Positions 43,332 through 52,675 are shown, counted from the stretch's first letter. The stretch is DNA of 64,000 nucleotides from Methylobacteriaceae bacterium (GCA_020638135.1 JACKJE010000009.1:61951-125950); one strand, 5' to 3'. Translations and numbers: made by a program. Notes: generated from the sequence alone by a model not told the origin.

Positions 43332-44726
43332 TCAGCCGCGCGCCTCGCCGCGGAGACGCGCCAGCCAGCCTTCGGCCTGAGCCTTGACGTTCTGCGGCGC
43401 GGTCCCGCCGTAGCTCGTGCGGCTTGCGACCGATTGCTCAACGGCTAGAACTTCGAGCGCGTCCTGTTCGAACGCCGGTTCGATCGTGCGCAGGTCATCG
43501 AGCGTCAATTGCTCGAGCCCGACGCTACGCGCAGACGCGAGCGCGACCACGCGGCCGGTCACGTGATGGGCCTGCCGGAATGGCATGCCCAGCCGGCGCA
43601 CAAGCCAGTCCGCAATGTCGGTCGCCGTGGAATAGCCGGAGCTGGCGGCAGCGCGCATCGCGTCGACGTCAGGCGTCATATCGCGCACCATGCCGGTCAC
43701 AGCCGCGAGGCACAGCGACAGGGAGTGCACGGCGTCGAAGACGCCCTCCTTGTCCTCCTGCATGTCCTTGGAATAGGCCAGCGGCAGGCCCTTCATCACG
43801 ATGAGCAGGCCGTTCAGCGCGCCGATCATGCGACCGGTTTTGCCACGCACGAGTTCGGCGGCGTCCGGATTGCGCTTTTGCGGCATGATCGATGAGCCGG
43901 TCGAGAATTTGTCGCTGAGCCGCAGAAAGCCGAAGAATGGACCGGTCCAGAGGACGATTTCCTCGGCGAACCGGGACAGGTGGGTCGCACAGATCGCGAT
44001 GGTGGACAGCGTCTCGAGCGCGAAATCGCGATCCGAGACACTATCCAGCGAATTGGCGGTCGGGCGATCGAAACCGAGTGCGCGCGCCGTCATGTCACGG
44101 TCAATCGGGAAGGATGTTCCCGCGAGGGCTGCCGCGCCGAGCGGGCATTCATTCATGCGCGCGCGTGCGTCGCGGAAACGACCGCGATCACGGCCGAGCA
44201 TTTCGACATAGGCGAGCAGATGATGGCCGAATGTGACGGGTTGCGCGGGCTGGAGGTGCGTGAAACCCGGCATGACCGACCCCGCATGCGCTTCGGCGGT
44301 TTCCGCGAGCGCCAGCTGAACGGCGTGAAGCTGCCTGTCGAGCTGGTCGATGGCGTCGCGAACCCAGAGTCGGAAGTCGACGGCGACCTGATCGTTGCGC
44401 GAACGGGCGGTATGCAGCCTGCCCGCCGCCGGACCGACGATCTCGGCCAGCCTGGATTCGACATTCATGTGAATGTCTTCCAGAGCGCGTGAAAAATTGA
44501 AGCGTCCGCCTTCGATCTCGCCGAGAACCTGATCGAGGCCCGCAGAAATGGCGTCGGCGTCGGCGGGCGTCACCACGCCCCCGGCGGCCAGCATCGCCAC
44601 ATGCGCCTTGGAAGCTGCTATATCCTGTTGAAACAGGGCCTGGTCGAATCCGATCGACGCGTTGATTTCCTCCATGATCGCGTCCGGCGCGGATTCGAAC
44701 CGTCCGCCCCACATCTTGTTGCTCAT
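43332..44726 (-). CDS. argH: argininosuccinate lyase
   Basis: ArgH splits argininosuccinate into arginine and fumarate. The 464-residue product has MWGGRFESAPD at the N-terminus, HTARSRNDQVAVDFRLW in the substrate region and the fumarase-superfamily signature GSSIMPQKRNPD. It is divergent from tlpA with only 24 bases between the start codons, and 69 bases precede lptM on the same strand. Confidence 0.97.
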   Translation of the reverse strand: MSNKMWGGRFESAPDAIMEEINASIGFDQALFQQDIAASKAHVAMLAAGGVVTPADADAISAGLDQVLGEIEGGRFNFSRALEDIHMNVESRLAEIVGPAAGRLHTARSRNDQVAVDFRLWVRDAIDQLDRQLHAVQLALAETAEAHAGSVMPGFTHLQPAQPVTFGHHLLAYVEMLGRDRGRFRDARARMNECPLGAAALAGTSFPIDRDMTARALGFDRPTANSLDSVSDRDFALETLSTIAICATHLSRFAEEIVLWTGPFFGFLRLSDKFSTGSSIMPQKRNPDAAELVRGKTGRMIGALNGLLIVMKGLPLAYSKDMQEDKEGVFDAVHSLSLCLAAVTGMVRDMTPDVDAMRAAASSGYSTATDIADWLVRRLGMPFRQAHHVTGRVVALASARSVGLEQLTLDDLRTIEPAFEQDALEVLAVEQSVASRTSYGGTAPQNVKAQAEGWLARLRGEARG

Positions 44727-44750
44727 GAGCTTACCCCGGAACCGCGTACC

Positions 44751-45395
44751 ATGACCGAACGGACGACCCGCCAGACGCCGCGAAGAATGCGGCCGTTACT
44801 CGTGGGAGGCGCGCTCGTGGCGGTCGCAGCGGGCGTCCTATACGGGATTATCGAGCCGGCCGGCAAGAAAGCTTCGGGCGAGTGCGCCGTGTCCGATGCG
44901 GTGATCGGACGGGTCGCGGCTCTTGAGAAAGGCGCGGTCGCCGCGGCGACGTCCCCGAAAACCGCCCAACCGATGATAGGGCTCGACTTTCTGGGTCCCG
45001 ACGGAAAGCCCATGTCGCTCGAGGCCTTTCGTGGCCGGCTGACGCTCGTCAACATCTGGGCCACCTGGTGCGTGCCGTGCCGCGAGGAAATGCCGACGCT
45101 CGACCGGTTGCAGGCCAAGCTCGGGTCCAAGGATTTCGAGGTCGTCGCCATCAATGTCGATACGGCGCGGCTGGAACGGGCCAGGGATTTCTTTCGGGAT
45201 ATCTCGGTCAAGAACCTCACATTCTACTCGGACCCAAAGGCGGATGTCTTCTATCGTTTACGGACGGCCGGGAAGGTCGTTGGTCTGCCGACGACCTTTC
45301 TCGTCGGGCGCGACGGTTGCGAGATCGCCGCCATGGCGGGGCCTGCGGACTGGTCGTCCGATGACGCCGTCGCGATGATCCGCGCGGCGCACTGA
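44751..45395 (+). CDS. tlpA: TlpA-type thiol-disulfide oxidoreductase
   Basis: TlpA is a membrane-anchored periplasmic thioredoxin that reduces cysteines, for example in cytochrome oxidase copper-site assembly. From the ATG at 44751 the product has 214 residues with an anchor helix (about 15-33) and a thioredoxin domain with WCVPC (Cys107, Cys110) and VGLPTTFLVGRDG (cis-Pro). The frame from 44601 runs back into argH and is not used. The tlpA/argH divergence is common in Hyphomicrobiales. Confidence 0.92.
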   Translation: MTERTTRQTPRRMRPLLVGGALVAVAAGVLYGIIEPAGKKASGECAVSDAVIGRVAALEKGAVAAATSPKTAQPMIGLDFLGPDGKPMSLEAFRGRLTLVNIWATWCVPCREEMPTLDRLQAKLGSKDFEVVAINVDTARLERARDFFRDISVKNLTFYSDPKADVFYRLRTAGKVVGLPTTFLVGRDGCEIAAMAGPADWSSDDAVAMIRAAH

Positions 45396-45480
45396 CGCGG
45401 CGATTGCAGCGCCGCATCGGCTACACGTTCAGGTTACCGGCCAAAGGAGATTGCCGCTCCACCGCGATTGTGAAACTAGT

Positions 45481-45505
45481 AACGACGTCGTTGAGGTTTC
45501 GTTAA
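45481..45505. promoter_or_regulatory. palindrome and CtrA-like site upstream of a secreted-protein gene
   Basis: A perfect 12-base palindrome AACGACGTCGTT (45481-45492) is followed by TTGA-N7-TTAA (45491-45505), seven of eight fixed positions of the CtrA consensus. They lie 26-50 bases before the next ATG, where promoter elements would be expected. Confidence 0.35.
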
Positions 45506-45530
45506 CCCTCTGACGAGCGTGGAGTTCGCA

Positions 45531-46259
45531 ATGCGTAGGTTCGTGTCGGCGTTGGCATTGGCGTTCGTTTCCCTGAGCTTTTCTCCCGCTCAGGCCGCCG
45601 GATTGCTGCAGGATCTTTTCTCGCCGCCGCCGCGGCCCGCGCCCATGGTTCACGCCTATGCCCCGGCGCAACCGCAGATCCGCTTCCTGTTTGACGAGGG
45701 CTTACGGGTGTCGCGTCGCCCGGCCGCGCATCGCAAATCGACGGCAAGAAAGCATACCGCCAAGAAATGGTCGGTCGAACGCCGCAAAGGGTCACGTCTC
45801 GCGCATGCGCCGTCTTCCCGGTTTCGGGTCGATCACGGACGTCGCGTTCATCGCGCCCATGTCGCCAGATTGGGGTCGCGGGCGCGGCTCGCCGCGAAAT
45901 TTCATGCGCCAGTGGCCGTTGCGCCGGCCCAATTTGCCCCCGTCGTCGTCAAAGCCGTGACAACCGCGCGAATCGACAACGACCCGACCCTGCGGATCGG
46001 CGACGCCTACATGACAACGGAAGGCCTGCGGATCTATCGCGGGCCCCAAACGAAAGCCGTTCAGCGCAAGGCTTTCGTGGATTTCAGAAGTTCACACCTG
46101 GGCAAAGGCGTAAAGTCGCAACTCGCCGCGCTGGAGAGCGCGCCTGCGCATCGCATCCGGCGCATCGGCGCGCCGGCGCTGAAGTCGACCCCGGCCCGCG
46201 CCAGCGCACGCCGGTCCATCGATCGTCACGGACGGGCGATCCGGATCGTCGGCCCGTAG
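45531..46259 (+). CDS. basic secreted protein of unknown function
   Basis: I do not recognise a named family. From the ATG at 45531 the product has 242 residues with a clear signal peptide ending near AQA (residue 22). The mature protein is very basic, with repeated RR, RH, KK and HR pairs at about 60-120. A more conserved-looking segment follows near residues 150-180: DPTLRIGDAYMTTEGLRIYRG, quoted in part, then FVDFR. The tail is Arg/Ala-rich. The charge suggests binding to an anionic surface such as LPS or peptidoglycan. That is inference. Confidence 0.6.
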   Translation: MRRFVSALALAFVSLSFSPAQAAGLLQDLFSPPPRPAPMVHAYAPAQPQIRFLFDEGLRVSRRPAAHRKSTARKHTAKKWSVERRKGSRLAHAPSSRFRVDHGRRVHRAHVARLGSRARLAAKFHAPVAVAPAQFAPVVVKAVTTARIDNDPTLRIGDAYMTTEGLRIYRGPQTKAVQRKAFVDFRSSHLGKGVKSQLAALESAPAHRIRRIGAPALKSTPARASARRSIDRHGRAIRIVGP

Positions 46260-46283
46260 CGCAAGCGTGCAAGCGCCGCGCGA

Positions 46284-46625
46284 TCAGCTGCGCGCGGGCG
46301 CCTTGTGCGGCACGCCGGCCTGGGCGAGGTGGTCGGTCAGCTCGCCGGACTGGAACATCTCGCGGATAATGTCGCAGCCGCCGACGAATTCGCCCTTTAC
46401 ATAGAGCTGGGGAATGGTCGGCCAATTGGTGAAAGACTTGATGCCTTCGCGCAGCTCGCCATCGGCAAGGACGTTAACGCCCGTGTAGGGCACGCCGAGA
46501 TAATCGAGAATCTGCACGACCTGGCCAGAGAAGCCGCATTGCGGCATCTGCGGGGTGCCCTTCATGAAGAGCACGACATCGTTGGTGTCGACCACGTTCT
46601 TGATCTGGTCGTGGATATTGGCCAT
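46284..46625 (-). CDS. grxD: monothiol glutaredoxin, Grx4 type
   Basis: Grx4 carries and delivers iron-sulphur clusters with BolA partners. The 113-residue product has KGTPQMPQCGFSG with the CGFS active site (Cys30) and the WPTIPQLYVKGEFVGGCDI segment. It lies 92 bases after a bolA-family gene on the same strand, and the proteins are known to form complexes. Confidence 0.96.
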   Translation of the reverse strand: MANIHDQIKNVVDTNDVVLFMKGTPQMPQCGFSGQVVQILDYLGVPYTGVNVLADGELREGIKSFTNWPTIPQLYVKGEFVGGCDIIREMFQSGELTDHLAQAGVPHKAPARS

Positions 46626-46717
46626 TGCCTTTTCCTTTCCTGGCGGAGTTCAAGGTTCCGCAGTGGGGCGACTATAGAACGATTGCCTTCTGAGGCCCAG
46701 ACGTAGTCCGGTGGAAT

Positions 46718-46951
46718 TCAATCCGGCACGCTGGTCGTCAGGGCGAGCGCATGCAACACGCCGCCCATCTGTCCCTTCAGCGCGCCATAGACCATCTGAT
46801 GCTGCTGGACCCGCGACTTGCCGCGAAAGGCTTCAGCCACGACCGTCGCGGCATAATGGTCGCCGTCGCCGGCAAGGTCCTGAATCTGGACGCGCGCATC
46901 GGGAAATGCGGCCTTGATCAGCCGTTCGATTTCGGATGCTTCCATCGGCAT
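46718..46951 (-). CDS. BolA/IbaG-family protein
   Basis: BolA-like proteins bind monothiol glutaredoxins and take part in iron-sulphur cluster handling. The 77-residue product has the family fold pattern: FPDARVQIQDLAGDGDHYAATVV and GKSRVQQHQMVYGAL with the conserved His. Its short length and the G-DH motif resemble IbaG more than BolA. It lies between purL (15-base gap) and grxD. Confidence 0.92.
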   Translation of the reverse strand: MPMEASEIERLIKAAFPDARVQIQDLAGDGDHYAATVVAEAFRGKSRVQQHQMVYGALKGQMGGVLHALALTTSVPD

Positions 46952-46966
46952 GACGACGACCTCGAT

Positions 46967-49186
46967 CTAGTTGAACGCTTCTGGATGTTCGCCCGCCATA
47001 TAGGCTGGCAGCGGGGTCTCGTAAGCCTCGCGCAACGTTGCGACCAATATGGGTTGTTCGCCCGGCAGTCGCAACGCGTCCCGGCCTGTTGCGCCGATGC
47101 GCGACGCAGGCACACCGGCGGCGGCGGCCTGAGCGAGAATTGCGGCGGTCTCTGAGGCGCCGCAGGTCAGCACGTAGCGCGCCTGATCCTCGCCGAACAA
47201 GGCCGCGTGATTGGGACCCGGGGGCAGAGGGTCGACCGTTGCGCCGATCGCGCCAGCGACCGCCATTTCGGCAAGTCCGACCGCAAGCCCGCCCTCGGAC
47301 AGATCGTGGACCGCGGTCGCCCGGCCCGTGACGATCAGCGAACGCACGAATTCGCCGTTGCGACGCTCGGCGGTCAGGTCGACGGGTGGCGGAGCCCCGT
47401 CCTCGCGACCGCAGACGACGGATAGCCAGGACGACTGGCCCAGCCAGCCGGCCGTCGCGCCGATCAGGAGAATATCCTCGCCGGCGCCTTTGAAGGCGAT
47501 GGTCGCAGCTTTCGACACATCGTCGACGACGCCGACGCCGCCGATCGCCGGGGTCGGCAGTATGCCGGCGCCCTGCGTCTCGTTGTAGAGCGAGACATTG
47601 CCGGAAACGATTGGAAAATCGAGGGCCCGGCAGGCTTCGCCGATGCCTTCGAGGCAACCGACGAACTGGCCCATGTATTCGGGCCGCTCAGGATTGCCGA
47701 AATTGAGATTGTCGGTCACCGCCAGCGGCCGCCCGCCGACCGCGACGATGTTGCGCCAGGCTTCGGCGACGGCCTGCTTCCCACCCTCGACCGGGTCCGC
47801 GAAGCAGTAGCGTGCGTTGACATCAGTGGTCAGCGCCAGACCCTTCGGACCGTCGTCGATCCGCACGACGGCCGCGTCGCCACCAGGGGCGACGATCGTA
47901 TTGCCGAGTATCAGATGGTCGTACTGTTCCCAGACCCAGCGCTTGGAGCAGATATCCGGCGAGCCGAGAAGCTTCAGAAGCGCCGCCGAGTTGGAGACCG
48001 GCGGCGACACGGCGGCAGGATCGATCGGCGCGCGTTCGGGCGTGGGGACATGCGGGCGGTCGTAGAGCGGCGCCTCGTCGCCCAGCTCCTTGATCGGCAG
48101 GTCCGCCTTCACTTCGCCGCCGTGCTTGATGACGAAACGCAGCGTGTCGGTCGTCTTGCCGATGACCGCGAAGTCGAGGCCCCATTTGCGGAAAATGGCT
48201 TCCGCTTCCTTTTCCTTGGCGGGCGTCAGCACCATGAGCATGCGCTCCTGGCTTTCCGACAGCATCATCTCGTAGGCCGTCATGCCGGTTTCGCGGCATG
48301 GCACCTTGTCGAGATCGAGCTCGATGCCGAGGTTGCCCTTGGCGCCCATTTCCACCGCCGACGAGGTCAGGCCGGCCGCGCCCATGTCCTGAATGGCGAT
48401 GACGGCGCCGCTCTTCATCAACTCGAGGCAGGCCTCGAGCAGCAGCTTTTCGGAGAAGGGGTCGCCGACCTGGACGGTCGGGCGCTTTTCCTCGGCGTCG
48501 GCCTCGAAAGAGGCGGAGGCCATAGTCGCCCCGTGAATGCCGTCGCGGCCGGTCTTGGAGCCGAGATAGACGATCGGGTTCCCGACGCCCGTGGCCTTGG
48601 CGTAGAAAATCTCGTCCGCCTTTGCGAGGCCGACGGCCATCGCATTGACGAGAATGTTGCCGTCATAGGCCTTGTGGAAACCGGTCGAACCGCCGACCGT
48701 CGGCACGCCGAAGGAATTGCCGTAGCCGCCAATCCCGGCGACCACGCCGCCGACCAGATGTCTGGTCTTGGGGTGCGCGGGCGAACCGAAGCGCAGCAGG
48801 TTCAGGCAGGCGATCGGGCGCGCGCCCATCGTAAAGACGTCGCGCAGAATGCCGCCGACGCCAGTCGCAGCACCTTGATATGGCTCGATGAAAGACGGGT
48901 GGTTGTGGCTTTCCATCTTGAAGATGCAGGCTTGACCGTCGCCGATGTCGATCACGCCGGCGTTCTCGCCGGGGCCCTGGATGACCCAGGGAGCCTTCGT
49001 CGGCAGCTTGCGCAGGTGGATGCGGGACGACTTGTAGGAGCAGTGCTCATTCCACATAGCGGAGAAAATGCCGAGTTCGGTAAAGGTCGGCGGCCGCCCG
49101 ATCAGCTTGAGGATGCGCTCGTATTCGTCCGGCTTCAGCCCGTGCGCGGCGACCAGTTCCGGCGTGACGATCGGTTCTTTAGTCAA
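46967..49186 (-). CDS. purL: phosphoribosylformylglycinamidine synthase subunit PurL
   Basis: PurL is the ATP-dependent synthase part of the split FGAM synthase (PurL, PurQ, PurS) in purine synthesis. The 739-residue length is that of the small-type PurL. Motifs include the N-terminal GLKPDEYERILKLIGRPP, MWNEHCSYKSSR, ESHNHPSFIEPY in the ATP site, and GSTGFHKAYDGN. The start is a TTG at 49184-49186. Unlike the usual contiguous cluster, it is separated from purQ by an oppositely oriented ompW. Confidence 0.96.
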   Translation of the reverse strand: MTKEPIVTPELVAAHGLKPDEYERILKLIGRPPTFTELGIFSAMWNEHCSYKSSRIHLRKLPTKAPWVIQGPGENAGVIDIGDGQACIFKMESHNHPSFIEPYQGAATGVGGILRDVFTMGARPIACLNLLRFGSPAHPKTRHLVGGVVAGIGGYGNSFGVPTVGGSTGFHKAYDGNILVNAMAVGLAKADEIFYAKATGVGNPIVYLGSKTGRDGIHGATMASASFEADAEEKRPTVQVGDPFSEKLLLEACLELMKSGAVIAIQDMGAAGLTSSAVEMGAKGNLGIELDLDKVPCRETGMTAYEMMLSESQERMLMVLTPAKEKEAEAIFRKWGLDFAVIGKTTDTLRFVIKHGGEVKADLPIKELGDEAPLYDRPHVPTPERAPIDPAAVSPPVSNSAALLKLLGSPDICSKRWVWEQYDHLILGNTIVAPGGDAAVVRIDDGPKGLALTTDVNARYCFADPVEGGKQAVAEAWRNIVAVGGRPLAVTDNLNFGNPERPEYMGQFVGCLEGIGEACRALDFPIVSGNVSLYNETQGAGILPTPAIGGVGVVDDVSKAATIAFKGAGEDILLIGATAGWLGQSSWLSVVCGREDGAPPPVDLTAERRNGEFVRSLIVTGRATAVHDLSEGGLAVGLAEMAVAGAIGATVDPLPPGPNHAALFGEDQARYVLTCGASETAAILAQAAAAGVPASRIGATGRDALRLPGEQPILVATLREAYETPLPAYMAGEHPEAFN

Positions 49187-49319
49187 GGGAATTGCGACCC
49201 GGCGATAGAGTGCGAGCAGTCAGGACCGCTTAGCCTCGCGCGCACCTGAAGGCAACAGGTCGCAACTCTGTTGCAATTCAGCCACGGCGTCGACGGGAAT
49301 GCAACGACCAAGCCAGCTG

Positions 49320-49333
49320 TTGACATAGGTCAA
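49320..49333. promoter_or_regulatory. FNR/FixK-like box upstream of ompW
   Basis: The bases TTGACATAGGTCAA form a perfect TTGAC-N4-GTCAA inverted repeat, matching the FNR/FixK half-site pattern (TTGAT/C-N4-A/GTCAA). The box is centred about 82 bases upstream of the ompW ATG. E. coli ompW is known to respond to FNR, which supports the reading. It overlaps no coding sequence. Confidence 0.6.
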
Positions 49334-49408
49334 TTATTTGGGCGGGCCGAATATGGAATTTCCGTTTCGGGAATTCAGGCGCATTCGCGCAAATGACAGG
49401 GGTAACGA

Positions 49409-50257
49409 ATGACTTTTAAGGCTTTTCTCCGCGGCACGGCGTCGGTTGCCGGCCTGCTGGTTCTCGGCTCGGCCGCGATGGCCGCCGACCTGCCGTCGCG
49501 CAAGGTCGAGGCCGCTCCGCCGGTCATGATCGACACGTTCCATCCCTTCCAGATCCGCCTGCGCGCGACCGCGGTGATCCCGGATGGCAAGACGACTTTC
49601 TATGACAAGGTTGGCGCGATCCTTCCCGCGCTCGGCTCGAGCGCCGGCCCTGGCGGCGAAATTTTCGCCGCTGGCGCCAAGGTCTCGACCGCGATCATTC
49701 CCGAGCTCGACGTCAGCTACTATTTCACCAAGAACATCGCCATCGAAGCGATCTGCTGCCTGTCGAAGCACAACGTCACGGGCACTGGCGTGCTGAACGG
49801 CCTGCCGGTCGGCTCGACCTGGGTGTTCCCGCCGACCGTCCTGCTGCAGTACCACTTCACGAACTTCGGCGCCTTCCAGCCTTACATCGGCGTCGGCGTG
49901 AACTTCACCGCCTTCTTCGGCACGAAGAGCGGCGGCGGCTGGGCGCCCTTCTTCACGCCCGCGCTCGGCCTGACCGGCATGAACTCTGTTTCCAACCTCA
50001 GCATCGGCAGCTCGTGGGGCGTCGCCGGCCAGGTCGGCTTCGACTACATGCTGAACTCGAACTGGGGCCTGAACCTCGACGTCAAGCGCATCATGATGCA
50101 GCCGACGGCTCATGCGCTCGTGTGGAACACGGTCGCCGCGCCGCTGGTTGGCCCGATCCCGGTCCGCGCCAAGGTCAACATCGACCCGTGGGTCGTTTCG
50201 GCCGGCATCACCTACCGCTTCGGCGGCGGCGCCAGCGCGGTGGTCGCCAAGTACTGA
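49409..50257 (+). CDS. ompW: OmpW-family outer-membrane protein
   Basis: OmpW proteins are eight-stranded outer-membrane barrels involved in uptake of small hydrophobic molecules and stress or oxygen responses. The 282-residue product has a signal peptide ending near AMAA (residue 25). After it come alternating barrel strands such as LDVSYYFTKNIAIEAICC and FGAFQPYIGVGVNFTAFF, and it ends with an aromatic-rich C-terminal strand. It interrupts the purQ-purL order on the opposite strand and has its own upstream box and downstream terminator. Confidence 0.9.
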   Translation: MTFKAFLRGTASVAGLLVLGSAAMAADLPSRKVEAAPPVMIDTFHPFQIRLRATAVIPDGKTTFYDKVGAILPALGSSAGPGGEIFAAGAKVSTAIIPELDVSYYFTKNIAIEAICCLSKHNVTGTGVLNGLPVGSTWVFPPTVLLQYHFTNFGAFQPYIGVGVNFTAFFGTKSGGGWAPFFTPALGLTGMNSVSNLSIGSSWGVAGQVGFDYMLNSNWGLNLDVKRIMMQPTAHALVWNTVAAPLVGPIPVRAKVNIDPWVVSAGITYRFGGGASAVVAKY

Positions 50258-50278
50258 TCCCGTCTCCAGACGGAAAGC

Positions 50279-50306
50279 AAAAGGCCCGGCGAAAGCCGGG
50301 CCTTTT
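50279..50306. terminator. intrinsic terminator after ompW
   Basis: Perfect arms AAAAGGCCCGGC (50279-50290) and GCCGGGCCTTTT (50295-50306) enclose a GAAA tetraloop. The A and T tracts make it functional in both directions, so it can also end purQ-side transcription. Confidence 0.95.
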
Positions 50307-50363
50307 CATTTGGCAAATCACAAATGATCGATGGCGCTGCTCGAGCAGCGCGCCTGCCCCGAA

Positions 50364-51056
<693 letters not shown>

Positions 51057-51074
51057 GGCCTCACCGATTGCCGA

Positions 51075-51314
51075 TCAACCGAGGTCGATCTTGAAGTTTT
51101 CGATGACGGTGTTGGCGAGCAGCTTTTCGCAAGCGGCCTGCAGGCTAGCGCTGGCCGCCGCCTTGTCCTGACCCTCGATCTCGACGTCGAACACCTTGCC
51201 CTGCCTGACGCTGGCGACGCCCTCGACGCCCAGCGACCGGAGCGCGCCCTCGATCGCCTTGCCCTGCGGATCGAGCACGCCATTCTTGAGGGTGACGACG
51301 ACTCTGGCCTTCAT
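51075..51314 (-). CDS. purS: phosphoribosylformylglycinamidine synthase subunit PurS
   Basis: PurS bridges PurL and PurQ in the split FGAM synthase. The 79-residue product has the usual size and the pattern ARVVVTLKNGVLDPQGKAIEGAL with the later GKVFDVEIEG. It lies between purC and purQ. Confidence 0.95.
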   Translation of the reverse strand: MKARVVVTLKNGVLDPQGKAIEGALRSLGVEGVASVRQGKVFDVEIEGQDKAAASASLQAACEKLLANTVIENFKIDLG

Positions 51315-51352
51315 GGTCGGTTCCGGTTTGGCGATAGGTGGACGTGCGCTGC

Positions 51353-52114
51353 TTACTGGACGAGCTTCGGGCCGGCGCGCGGAGGGTCGTCGGTCTGCAG
51401 GATGCCGAGCCGACGGGCGACCTCCGTATAGGCCTCCACGAGACCGCCCATATCACGGCGGAAGCGGTCCTTGTCGAGCTTGTCATTCGACTTGATGTCC
51501 CAAAGACGGCAGGAGTCCGGCGAAATCTCATCCGCCACGACGATGCGCATCATGTCGTTTTCCCAGAGCCGGCCGCATTCCATCTTGAAGTCGACCAGAC
51601 GGATGCCGACGCCGAGAAACAGGCCGGACAGGAAGTCGTTGACGCGGATGGCGAGCGCCATGATGTCGTCGATCTCCTGCGGGCTCGCCCAGCCGAAGGC
51701 CGTGATGTGCTCTTCCGACACCATCGGATCGTTCAGCGCGTCGTTCTTGTAGTAGAATTCAATGATCGAGCGGGGCAGTTGCGTGCCTTCCTCGATGCCG
51801 AGGCGTTGTGACAACGAGCCGGCGGCGACATTGCGCACGACAACCTCGAGCGGAACGATTTCCACCTCGCGAATCAGCTGCTCGCGCATGTTCAGGCGGC
51901 GGATGAAATGCGTCGGCACCCCGATATTGTTGAGGTGCTGGAAGATGAATTCCGAAATGCGGTTGTTCAGGACGCCCTTGCCGTCGATGACCTCGTGCTT
52001 CTTGGCGTTGAAGGCCGTGGCGTCGTCCTTGAAATGCTGGACGAGCGTACCGGGCTCCGGGCCCTCATAAAGCACCTTGGCCTTGCCTTCGTAGATACGG
52101 CGACGGCGGTTCAT
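51353..52114 (-). CDS. purC: phosphoribosylaminoimidazole-succinocarboxamide synthase
   Basis: PurC ligates aspartate to CAIR. The 253-residue product has the ATP-binding IYEGKAKVLYEG, the EVVVRNVAAGSLSQRLGIEEG motif in part, and LVDFKMECGR. The active-site DEISPDSCRLWD is intact. It is the first gene of the leftward purC-purS-purQ run. The promoter must lie in the 243-base gap to DUF1476 (52115-52357), where I see no clear motif. Confidence 0.96.
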   Translation of the reverse strand: MNRRRRIYEGKAKVLYEGPEPGTLVQHFKDDATAFNAKKHEVIDGKGVLNNRISEFIFQHLNNIGVPTHFIRRLNMREQLIREVEIVPLEVVVRNVAAGSLSQRLGIEEGTQLPRSIIEFYYKNDALNDPMVSEEHITAFGWASPQEIDDIMALAIRVNDFLSGLFLGVGIRLVDFKMECGRLWENDMMRIVVADEISPDSCRLWDIKSNDKLDKDRFRRDMGGLVEAYTEVARRLGILQTDDPPRAGPKLVQ

Positions 52115-52357
52115 GACGGGCGCCCGTGGTTCGAGAATGCGGCCCCGCGCCGGATGCGCGTCTGGGCTCGGGATTCTCCGAGGTCGTATCGCTTTCCCGA
52201 CGGCGACACAACCCGATCGCCCCGGATATCCAACCCCAGCCTTTTTCCTAGGTCCGACAAACCCGAAGACGCTAGGCGCCCGCGCGACGGATCGCTATAT
52301 GAGGCCTTGTCCGCCTTGCCCAACGGCGAGGCTCGCCATGAATTTCGAGGCCCTGCG

Positions 52358-52675
52358 ATGACGACCTTCGACAAGCGCGAAGACAGCTTTGAAAAGAAAT
52401 TCGCGCATGACGAGGAATTGCGGTTTCGCGCGACTGCGCGCCGCAACAAGCGCCTTGCGGCCTGGGCCGCGGAAAAGCTGGGCCGGGCCGACGCCGACGC
52501 CTATTTCAAGGAAGTGATGGCGGCCGATCTCGAAGAGGCGGGCGACGACGACGTGATCCGCAAGATCACGGCTGATTTCGCCAAGGCTGGCGTCCAACAG
52601 TCCGAGCATCAAATCCGCCGGACGATGGACGAACTGATGGCTGCGGCGATCGCGGAGATCAAGGCGGGCCAGTAA
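52358..52675 (+). CDS. DUF1476 protein, F1FO-ATPase inhibitor (zeta) type
   Basis: DUF1476 includes the zeta subunit of alphaproteobacterial ATP synthase, characterised in Paracoccus as a hydrolysis inhibitor. The 105-residue product starts MTTFDKREDSFEKKFAHDEE and continues with RRNKRLAAWAAEKLG, all typical. It is charged and helical. The longer frame from 51908 is the antisense of purC and is not used. DUF1476 divergent from purC is a conserved alphaproteobacterial order. Confidence 0.92.
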   Translation: MTTFDKREDSFEKKFAHDEELRFRATARRNKRLAAWAAEKLGRADADAYFKEVMAADLEEAGDDDVIRKITADFAKAGVQQSEHQIRRTMDELMAAAIAEIKAGQ

